Source: Patiria miniata (lineage: Eukaryota; Echinodermata; Asteroidea; Valvatida; Asterinidae). Taken from it: a stretch of 64,000 nt of DNA. Location of the stretch: contig NW_024037063.1 in the NCBI RefSeq assembly GCF_015706575.1, forward strand, positions 21,762,927 through 21,826,926, written 5' to 3'. The position numbers were made by a program, and so were the translations under genes. Positions 50,001-62,000 of this stretch are shown here, piece by piece (position 1 is the first letter of the stretch; every line of letters begins with the position of its first letter). Under the pieces are notes generated by a model. That model made no database searches. It saw only the letters and a list, made by a program, of their open reading frames with translations, and was not told the DNA's origin.

Positions 50001-53000
50001 AGTTAAAAAGAAAATTCGCTCTAGTTTTTTTAACAATACAGGGCGAGTCAAAAAAATGAAACCCAAATGGCAGGGCCAATTTATTAATGAAGTTCTGCAT
50101 GTAGCACTTTCAAAATCTAGGATATGAAAGCCCCATTAATAAGCTTTCATTTAGTACAAGAATCATTCAAATCACTCATTTACTTTCAAGTTACGAAATT
50201 TTAAACACGGCCATCGTTTTAAAGTTCTGTCCAGGGATCACAAAAAAGGTAAGTGTTCTTTCAGCAAAATGAAAATAATTCACATAGGGATGTGTGTGAA
50301 GTGTTTTCTTTTTGCTGAGATGTTCCTTAAACCACTGAACAACTGCCCACTCATTTGCAAGTTGAAATACATGATCATGTCGAGATTTGACGAAGACTTA
50401 CCTGTATTATATTCTTCCTTGTCAAAGACACATTGGCCCAGGTCCAGGAAGAGACTGACCACATAAGGAGCTGCCAAAGGGGAGGACAGAAGGGACAACA
50501 GACTGGGCACTAGGGTGGGGATATGACGACACATTGCTGCTGGGTTGCCCTGGATGCTTGCATGCAGTAGACTGGCTGTGCTGGTTAATTCTTGATCAAG
50601 CTTTACGGATAAAATCAAGATTTAGAAGAGTTTAATTCTATCAACTTTATCAATCTTAAACTTCGCCCATTTGTCAAATATTAATTTGTGCACTTAGTGA
50701 AGTGAACTTATCAACACTTGAAAACTGAAGTTTTTTTTGGAAAATGATAAATAAAAAATTTGCGCTGTTGCTGTGATGTCATTTCAGGAAGACAATGTTC
50801 AGTTTAGGGATTTTCTGTTCAAATTGTGAACCCAAAATTTGCTCATTGAGAACATTTGTCAGAAAGGTTTGGTCGTTGCCTTACTGCCATGTACTGACAC
50901 AGCAACAAATCACCAAAGAAAAGAAAATTGCAAAATAGCTAAAATTCTGGAAAAAAATTTGCGCTGAAATAGCTATAACATTGAGGTTTATGCCCAGAAT
51001 GACATCACACTTTGCTCATGAATATGGAAATTTGCGTTAGCATGAAACCAAAAATAGCCACCAAAATACCCTTTAAAAATGCAAAATGAAAAGAGAAAAT
51101 CAGGTTATATGGGACACAAAGGTGCATTTTCAATGATTGCATTAAAACAGTTACATTGCATGGTCCCTTTAAGTTTTGAAGAATTGATCATTACAGCAGA
51201 ATCGAGCTATGATAATCTGAACTGTTCTATATTTTTAGTGAGTCAGTTGATACCATAGTCGTACCTGTTTGAGTCGATTCCTGATCGCCGATTCCTTGGC
51301 CAATTCTGCATCTTTTGCTTCCTGCTGTTTCTTGCTGAGTTTGACTTCTACCTTCATTCCTTTAGCTCTCTTCTTGGCTTCCATTTCCTGTCAGGGAAGC
51401 GAGGGCAGACATGTTACCTCGTTACTAGCCCTGGTGGACTCCCTTTCCTCCCTACGTTACGGAGGGAGTCCTGAGTACACATGTGCTCACAACCGAACGA
51501 AAACATTTCTGACCAATAATTTTAATATTTTTACCTTGTTGGAGAAGCTAATTTTTACGTCGTAGTATTCTATGTGTCCTTATCTGTTAGCACGCTGGGT
51601 TCAGGAATTCCATATACGATGCTGACTGACGTCAATCAGGAAAATAAACTCGAAAGCATCGTTAAACTTGTACGTGTTTAGTCTCTTTTCATCAGTTTCT
51701 CACCGCCGAGTCTATTCTAGTCGTACATCATGTACGTCTGTACTGTGCAGCGTGTAGTCTGGTTCCCTAGACCGGACAATTATTCTCGACGCTCATTATC
51801 ACATCTGGTCCGGGGGACAGACTATGCCGCATGAATATGCAGTGCGCACGCGCGATTTGCTTAGTAACCACCCTCATACGCACGCGCACTTACTTGAAGG
51901 TGCGGTCGCTAATCCAATGACCGAGCGTGTTTTCGCGCCAGTTACCAGAAACACGTTTCGGCTTTGGTCATTGGTTGAGCGTTTTCCTGACATCGGTTGG
52001 CTGGAGTGACTTCACGGTTCCAACCAAAACTAAACAAATGAGGGCGCTTAGCGTGCGTGCGCGCTTTAGGATTGTACGCACGTACATTTGTACATTGTAC
52101 ATGACGTACGACTCTGGGAATAAACTGATGAAAAGCGACTACAAACACGTACAAGTTTAACGTTGCTTTGGAGTTTATTTTCCTGATTAACGTCAGTCAG
52201 CATCGCATATGGAATTCCTGAACCCAGCAACCCAACAGATAAGGATACATAGAGTATGTAGGCGTGAAATATTAGCTTCTAAAACGAGGTAAAACATAAC
52301 AAAACTCTGGTAAAAATGTTGTATGGTTTCATGTAGAAAAGTCTTGTCCTGGACGTTTGTCGTATTGCAATGAAGACTTCGTCCAACCTGGGCTACCTCG
52401 TTACAAGTTCTACTACAAGCTGAGCACACTCCATCAAATGCTCACTTTTGTATAATAAAGTCAAAGCCTTCTTACAAATGATTCTCAGTAAATTCCTAAA
52501 ATATAACATGACATGCCAACCATTGGCTCATCTAACTTTCATGTGATGTCACTGTATCCGCTCCGTTCACAAGTACCCCCTCACAGGCAAAGAAAGTACA
52601 GTTGGGGGTAACTGAACAATGCCATCTTGCCTGACTGCAATATTTTGCTGCGGAGAAGGCCACTGCATGTACATAGTACAAATCCCCTAGTGTATGTGCG
52701 ACACACACAAGGAACGGTGCGCGCACGTCAACCAGCGAAATATATGTGTCCCGCCCATGGGACATCGTTGCTTGGTAAGAGGGCGCCCTCTTTATTGGCG
52801 CACGGAGCCTATACTCTGTGCTGTCAGAAAGCTTGATTCACACGCTTATTATTGTCAGGAATGCACGACCTCCTGCTTACTAGTGCAGATACTACTCAAT
52901 CACTGAGCTTGCTGGGTCGGCTGGCTAGTTCAATCTGATGAATCAACCAATTACCGTAAACAAACACTATTTTAAGTGATGGAATTCAAAGTAAATAGTC

Positions 53001-56000
53001 ACTTTCTTTCCCTTATTCGTGAACTATTGACCCTTACACCCTCTTTAATCCTCCAAAGTCCTCCAGGCGGTTTTGGAGGATTTTGGAGGATTGAGGCTGA
53101 ATGGCAAACGAGTGTCGGTTGATGTTGGAGGATGCATCGTGTCGAGTTCGTAGGCTGTACCCAGCACTGTTTATGTTCAGCCATGCATAATTGAGCCCTG
53201 CATTATGCTTGATATCATCCACACTGCTTCTGAATGTCATCTGCACTGCCTCAACACATTAACAGTGATTGTTGGAGGATTTTGAAGGATTGAGGCAATG
53301 GTCACCCCTCCACTGAACAAATGCAAGAAATAACGGATGATTTTGGAGGAGTGAGGCTGAATCCATATTTTTACATGATGCCAATTGGAGGATATTGCAG
53401 GATTGAGGATAGCTCCTTGCCAAAAGCAGTGGGGCACCCGGGGGGGGGGGGGGGGGGCTCGGGAGGTCACCAACGGCGCCACCAACGTCACCAACATCAA
53501 AATAGTCCGGCCCATCAAACAAAAAAAACCAATTTTTTTCTGCGACCAAAACTTTTGGGCAAATTTTTTTGAAAAAAATTTAACTTCTAAAAATCTTTTT
53601 TTTTAAATGTGAGGCCCCTCCCAATCCTGGGTGCGCCACTGGCCGAAAGGGCCTGGGGGGTTAGGGTTAAGATATAAACAAATATCAACTGACCTTCCTG
53701 AGTTCAATTTCCATGACTTGATCTTTGTAGGAGTAGGCCTTACTCTCCCTCTTCATGTTAGCGGTACTGGGAGCATCAGGGGCCAACCTGCACGACAAAC
53801 AGTGTGTTCATAATCATATCATGCACAACTATAAAAACACAGACAACTTATACTAAGTCATTACAGATGTACTCAAAATAAGGGAATAAATGTGTGCATG
53901 GCCGTTTTAAACACTATGTTTAAGACTTGTTGGAGTCTGGATGCTGATAATGACCCTTTTCAGTCCAAAAGTCAAAAATGATATTTGTACAATGATTTTG
54001 TTCAACAATTTTAATTCCTGCTTTTCGAGACACCCCTCCAGTTATGCTATGGTATGGCCCTCTCGCGAGTAGTTGTTAACAACTCCTTGTATGGAGATTG
54101 GCGCGCGTGTCGCGTGTACTGCATCAGTGGCGCAGAATGCAGCTGTGCCAGTGTAGTGTAAATTCAGGACTGTGAAATACTGACTCACTGGTAGTATTGC
54201 GCATGCCTACGTGAGGATTGTGAATGTTCAACCAATAAAACGGTACTGGCACCGGATTTCATAGAGTCCAAACTTCAAGTTTCAATCTGTTCAAAACTTC
54301 CGTGGTGAAATGTCATGAAAATCAATCCGTAGTGCCGTAGGACAACCGTACTGATTCGTAGTGTTATTCGTGGCTATTCGTACATACTCTTTTGAGATTC
54401 GTAGCTCATTCTTGGTAGAAATCTCTATGAATTCGCTACGAATGTCTTACGGATATGCCTGGATGTGCTAGGGTTCTGCTAAGGTTGTACTACGAATATC
54501 CACGCTTTATTCGTAGGAGAACCTTGGTCATCCGTGGCCCAATCGCAGACAACCGTGGCGTTAACGTCATTATTCTTAGTAATACCGTCGATATTCTTCA
54601 CCAATCCGTCCATATTCTCGACAAAACTCGTAGAGAAACCGTAGGACAGTCGTGGCTATCTGTCCTGAAACCGAAGTGCATTCTTAGGAAGTCGATTTCT
54701 TCACGAATCTCAACGGTTCATCATGATCGATTGATTCTTGGTTCACCGTGGATATTCGTAGCTCCACGCCGTAAATGTGTGACTGGGGCTTTAGGTATTT
54801 ATGAATAAAACTTAATGAGTATTCAATTGAGAAAACAGAGAAATCTCATAACAAGTTGAAACATCAATACAAAAAATATATGAATTTGAAAGTTCAATAT
54901 TTTCAATCCTACTTCTCAATGATGGCTTTGTTGTACAATTCTCCTTCTGGTGTCTTCATAATGTCATATTCTTCCTTGGTAATCGTTACTAAGTCTGAGT
55001 TTCCAAGACAACCTACGGCATGACTGATGAGAGTTGGTAGGATCTGTTTGGATGCTAGTCTGACAACGGTTGCCATGGCATTGGAAGATGTCTGCAAACA
55101 ACAATCAACAATATAAATATAAACAGTTAATTCATGATAAAAAAAGAATAACATTGCAATCACCAAGAACAATTGCAAGCAAGCATTCACAGCACCATAC
55201 ACTTCCGTATTTAACTTTATCTGTCACATATTAGTTGTGTTATGTCACATCCTAATAAACACTTACATCAGTTGAACAACAGTTTAAAGACGGATCATTT
55301 GTCGTGTATTTTTGTGCTTGAAGCAACAAAAGTGCTCAAAATCTAAAGAAGGGTGCTTATCAACTAACCTGATGACGTTTTAGCTCAGTGAATGCAGTAT
55401 ATTCTGAGAAAACAATACTCTGGGGTCTCGGTTTCAATTCAAAATGTTGGCGAGTCATGTTTTGAATTGCGCCTGCGATCACATCCAGGACACGTTCTCA
55501 TTCAGCTAATTGCAGTCACACGGTGTCACGTGTTGAAATGACAAATAATAGTAACCACACGCATGTGTGCGTCTTGTTAACCCTTGTGTGCACCCATTCA
55601 CAAATTCGCCGAATTACAAACCAACTACTAACTATTTCCAAAAATGTGTCACTTGACGCATCTTTGGAAATGGCCTTCTTTGATTGTTTTCTTCAAATTG
55701 ACAGCATGCCAGAAAGAATCATTTCACAGGGAGTTTAGTGCCATTACTATCTTTAAACCAAATAAGCTTTTCAACTATAATTTTGTCAGTTATTTTGGAT
55801 AGCTGCAAATGATCTACTCTACCTTCAATTTTATAAATCAATAATATACAAATAATGAATGTTTATGAGTGCAATGGTGAGAATATTTTCATGAGTTGAA
55901 GATTGAATATTCCATTCAACGAGGCAAAGCCGAGTTGAGTGGAACATTCCATCTTCCAATGAATGAAAATATTCTCACTATTGTACGAATGCAAAACATT

Positions 56001-59000
56001 CATTTGTTTTATATAACATCCAAGTAGATCTTTGTCATTCGATTGGAGGATAAAACTTTAAGAACAAACAAAACTCACAAAATTGTATCATATCCACTCC
56101 TTTTTTCAGCTTGTTCAAGGCTTACAAAGGTTTAAAAGTCAAATCATTGACAATAATGAAAACTAACATTGTAAATTCTTAAAACAATGGAAAGAAAAAA
56201 CATCAAGGCAACTGCCTCAACTTCAAAGGCAAGTTTTGTACTCCTATAATGCATGACATGGTCTAAATAGCGCAAAGATCGTATAGCGCCGGGCCGCAGC
56301 GCGTCTTAGCGTGCGCGCAGCATGCAATAGATTAAAAGGGATGGGACGAAAATGCACGGTGAATGGAACCAAAAATGCACGGTTATGATGTAGGCCGTGC
56401 AATGGTTCGATTAATGAATGCCGCGGAACCTACAATCCTCCAATCAAATGACAAGGATTTACTTGGGTGTTATATAATTTAAAATAATAACTGAATGCTG
56501 GCCCAACGTACCTCCTTTGCACTTGTCTGTCCATTGGACAATGTGGTGAAGATATTCTGTGCATTGTCAGTCACTAGTTGGACTGGGTCTATCTTGAGTT
56601 TGTGTAAGATGCTGGACCACAGATTAGGCTTGGCACAAACTGAAATCAAACAAACAAGAATCAGATGGAAACATAGTTAAGAAAGTATGCGTTTAAACTA
56701 ATGTTATGCAAACCTGACACAAAACCAAAACCGACCCGAAACTGACTTCGGGTCGGGTCGGGTCAGAAATAAACCGAAAAAAAAAACAGTTTGGAAATTC
56801 ACGTGGTGCAATATTATTGTAGGGCTACTGTGCCCGGTACAACCAACATCAACCCACCACACAAATGTGCACGTGGTTTGCAATCTATCACGCACAGTCT
56901 ACAACCTGTAGGCCTACCAGTAGGTAAAGTTGTGTAGGTAAAGTCTTCACCAACCGTACGGTACGATTCTTTACTGAGAGATGACAATTTTCACGAGATG
57001 CGGGTAAGTTCAGACACAAAAAGCGTACACAGGGTTGCTAAAGTTTGTTTATCGTTTGTTTAATAGGGTTTTTTGTATCATTTCGGTTTGCAGTAACACC
57101 ATGTGGTGATAACTGCTGCTCTGCAGATGTTTTGTTCTGAAAAGAACTTGTCGTGCTTGTTTTGTTTTTGTTTTTTTGGCTAATTCTCAACTGTTTTTTT
57201 TCTCCAGGGTAATATTACGTCTTTTTACTTGCAACGAAACTTTTTTTACTGGGGGGGGGGGGTTGGCATTTTTCTCATGTTTTGTTGAATTATTTTCCTT
57301 ACTTTTTCTAATATTTGTTTTTTTTATTGCGTGTATTGAAACTTTTTTAATGTTTAATGTGGACATCCACAATAATTGGGTCTTTGAACTATAATGGGGG
57401 GGGGGGACATTTTTTTACCCGTTCTTTTTGTTGGACTATTTTTTTGTTTTGTTTTTTGCTTTTTATCTTGTTTTTTTCTCAACGTGGTATTTTGATGTTA
57501 ATTTTAGGGGACAATAACTTTTTAGCATTGATACCTCTGCCATTTTTAATATATGCTTTTTTTGTTAACACATTTTTATAGATTTTTATAGATTTATATA
57601 TATTCTTTGTGTAGCCAGAGGTATTGGAATTGAAGGCCTTCGGGCCACAGTTTTTAGGTAAACTTTTTAATTCCGGGCATATGCCCCTGGCTTTTGTCAT
57701 GTTCGTTTTTGTTTTCTTGGTTTTTGGTTTTCTCTATATGTGAATGTTTGTTGTTTGTGTTTTTAATGCCGAATAAATAATAATAATAATAATAATAAAG
57801 CCAGAAAATCTTTTTTTGGGGGGGGGGGGAGTTGGTTCGGTTTTGGGTCCGTTCAGGTCGGTTTTTGCTTGATTTTCATCGCTTGGGGTCGGGTCGGATT
57901 TGGGGAGTTCAGATCGGTTTCGGATTCAGTTTATATCTGTAATGTTTCAGGTCGGTTTGTCCTGGTCAACCCGACCCGATGCACAACATCAGTTTACCCT
58001 AAAACGGAGATGAATTTAAGCAAAATTTGTCACTTTCTTTGTGTTTATCCAGACTTACCCAGATAAGGCTGATGCACATCCAATAACGCATCCAACACCA
58101 ACATGCTAGCCTCCTCTCCAGTCAAGCATGAGCCGGTAGTCACAATGAGTGACTGGAGTGTCGAGGCTAGCACCATCGCTGATATACCTTGTCTAGACTC
58201 AGGATTGGTGGTCTCTCCATTGGTGGCATCAGTCTGGTTGGGGTCGATAATCTTAGATGGATAACAAAGATAATAATGTACTCTATAATCACACAGAATT
58301 AATTACTGGTTGGAAGAACAGTAAGTCAATTATCTAAATGTTAATAGAGTCTATAAAGTATCGAAGAGTATTATTTCAATTTAAAAAAAAAGCTATAGGC
58401 AACAGTTAAATTTTAAGACTGAATTTATGTACAGGAACATGGAAGTATGGCCTAGTGGTTAGGGTTGATGACTCATGATCAGGTTAGGAGTTCGAATCCA
58501 GCTGCTGGCTATATGTTTTGTCCTTGGGCAAGCCACTTCACCCCCATTTGCCTCTCTCCACCCAGGAGTATAAATGGGTACCGGCATTAGCTGGGGAGTA
58601 ACCTGCAATGGACCAGCATCCCATCCAAGGGCAACAGAAATATTCTCACGTGGAGAGAAAGGAAGATGCCAGCTGGGTCAAGACGTGTACCAACATAGTC
58701 GTGGGAGGGCCCACACCCGTCGGCCGTCCACGCAAGACATGGCAGAGTTCTGTGACTGATGACATGCGACTGCTTGGACTCAATGCGAGGGACGTGATGG
58801 ACAGGGCCAAGTGGAGAGGAGCCATAGGGAGAAAGCAGGCCAACCCAGAACAGACTGGACAACGGCCTCAAAACCGACGATGATGATGATGTTTCATGCC
58901 AAGGAAACTGGAGATAACACAGGCCTGGTGGGTCATAACTGGTTCGTGAGAACCTCATTTTAGTTATAGTTAATAACATGAAAATTGATTCCTACCTTTT

Positions 59001-62000
59001 GTGTTGGCATAGCAACCCTGAGTTCCTGCATCAGTGACCTTGCCACCTGGAGACCGTTGCCGCTCATGACCAGTCTCTTAGCAACCAGCAAGCCACTTTT
59101 TCTCAGCTTCCAAGATGGATGGAGGAGGGTTGTCACTACGGCGCGGTGGTACAACCTAGAGATCAAAACACGGCATGAGGATTTACTTCTGATGAAAACT
59201 TCGCCAGAGTGATTTTTAAAAATTTATATCCCAACACAAAGTCATTTATTTCTGGTAAGACTGTGATAATGGCCTGTGCACGTATAGAGCATACAACACC
59301 AGACTAAAGTCGACACGCAACTGCAGCTGAATTTCTGTGAAGTCTCCCCTGATTGGGTTTCATGTGGGGCGCGCGCATGAGTTTCTTGCAAAGGTGTATT
59401 GTATGTTCTACATGCGCACAGGCCGTTATCACGCCTGTAGACAAACCGTTCTGTACACTTTGTAAACGAGGTCAGATGAGTCGTTTATCCTTGTGTAGAG
59501 GATCCGTGATTAATCATCAGCATCGTTATCATTAACCATTGCATTTTGTGCTTTCGCACTCTCATTAGGCCTTTTACAAACGTGACACACAGACATCAGA
59601 CAGATTTCAGACAGACAGACATCAGACAGACAGATAGCAGACAGACAGCATGCGATATTTCAATATACGATGTTGCCATATCAGATTCGTATCAGATTGA
59701 AATCAGCTAGACCATGCTGGATATCAGATCCAACCTGATTCAGCAGTTAAGCAGGTTTCTATTCTTACCTTTCGCTTCCAGTGTTGAGTTTGTCTTCATG
59801 CTCCATCAGTAGTTTCTCAGTAAGATGAAGTAACGTCTGCAAAGCTGGAAGCAAACATAACGATGTCATTACTTCCAAAGTTTCATTTCAAATAAAAACT
59901 TAGCTGTACAACTCATGAAATGATACAATCTATTTTGCCATCCAAACCAATTTATAGTTTCAAGTGAGATATTTTGTGTCGGCCATCTTGAAAGACGTAC
60001 CTTCTTCTGATGCTGAAGATAGAAACTTCTCGGATACAACGAGCTGTTTATCAGGATCAGAAACAACTCCAAACACCCAGGCCAGCTTGGACTCTACAAG
60101 AAATAGAAGTTACCAAAAATATCAAGAGATTTAAGATGACTATGAGATCACTGATCATGCAGGTCATCAATTAAGCTTCATCTTAATAAAGTTCCAATAT
60201 CCGTACACCTTTCAACTGTTCGACACCAGGGACCCCTCCTTTGGAATAAAATTAGATCTTCCTGCCCGATGACGTCAATTAGAGCATTTAAAATGAATTA
60301 TAAAAACTTCTTCTCACTGCAGTTAAAGGGAATATACAACATTTGCAAACATCGAAAAATAAAACTACCAAGATTTTACGAAATACCTTACTAGGATGTT
60401 GATAAATGACAGTGGAAAGCATCCTGTAAAATTATGGCACCTGGTGTGAAGTAATTTTCAAGAAAATAGTATTTTTGTATAAATTTCCAACGGTGGTCGG
60501 CCGACCACCGTTGGAAAAACCTGACTATTTGTCAACTACTGATCTAAATTTACCATTTTTTCAGTCCAAATTTTGTTTGCTATTGGTTGCATTTTTATGA
60601 ATGGGTGCAGGTAGGCTAGACTGGTTCCCTTACCTTACAATTTTCCGGCATCTATAAATATTGATCTATTTCATCTTGAGTGGAGTCAGGGAACCAGACT
60701 GCTTAAACATTTTAGTTTTTCTTGGTTTTTCCAGCATTTTCGAACACAAAACTTCAAACAAGTTAGTGTAATAATATTTGATCTATTATACTAACCCCTC
60801 AAATAGTTCATTTCTAAAAATTACAGCAAAAGCCAATGATGTACATTCCCTTTAATGTCAATGGTGATGAAGAGCAAAATTTTTACTTCATGTAACTTAT
60901 TAATTTATTTAATTTGTTTATTAGATTTTGTAACTTTATTTGGTCATGAATTTAATGTAATAACATCTATTATTTATTATTATTATCTCATTTGGTTAAT
61001 CATGAATTGTATAACTACATGTAGTCTTTGTGAAGGGGGCAGACCTAGTACAAGATTCGGCTTCTTGTCTGACCTCCCCATACTATTTTTTCATGTTCCA
61101 TTTACAGTATTCAACTTAGTATGGAAATAAACCTGAAACCTGAACTGATATGTTTATTTCATTGTCATTTTTTCCCCGTTTTATTTTGTTGGTGCGCTTA
61201 CCTGCTTCAATGTCTGCACCGTACATCAGTAACATGAGATACGCGGCCGACAGACTTTCTGTTACTATGGTTACCAGGTTGGATTGTGACTATTTCATTG
61301 TCATTATTATTTTCGTTTTATTTTGTTAGTCCACTTACCTGCTTCAATGTCTGCACCGTACATCAGTAACATGAGATACGCGGCCGACAGACCTTCCGTT
61401 ACTATGGTTACCAGGTTGGATTGTGACTGAGCGCGCTCCAAGGATTGCTTGAGCAGAGGTAGAAGTGTCATTGCCTGAAGAAGGGTGTCACCTAGAACAA
61501 TAAAGACAAACAAGAATTTGTTTTTTCTAAATTGCTTCATACTTCAAGGGTAGGTGTCTAGAAATGTGTTTAGGAGCTTACTTTATGAATATATTTGAAC
61601 TGATTTATCTAGCATTACTAACCTTTGAAGGCGGCCAGCATGCACTGGATGTATCCGTTTCTCACAGCTGATGTGGACTGCTTGAGTGTCATTCCTTTCT
61701 GGAACCAATCAATTAACTTCTGCGGCACCTGACTGGTGAACTTGGCACACCACAATGACATCATGGACAGGGTGTGAACCAATGTAGCCTCATGAACTGT
61801 GATATCATTCAAGACAGGATTATTGGGTTAAATAGTTGCCGGTAGAAAATGAAGTGATATTATATACAGACAAATCTTGTTTGTTACTTAAATAAATTAC
61901 TTTACAGCATATCTGAGACTTTCAAATGAGTTTCATAAATACGTAAGACAGTTTACCCATTCCTATTTGTCGAGAGCCCATCACGTGGCCAGTTTTAAAC

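Noticed and set aside
61197..61294. Extra coding exon of GCN1 resembling V3
   Set aside because: It is a tandem copy of the 3' half of V3 without an acceptor. Including it would break the frame.
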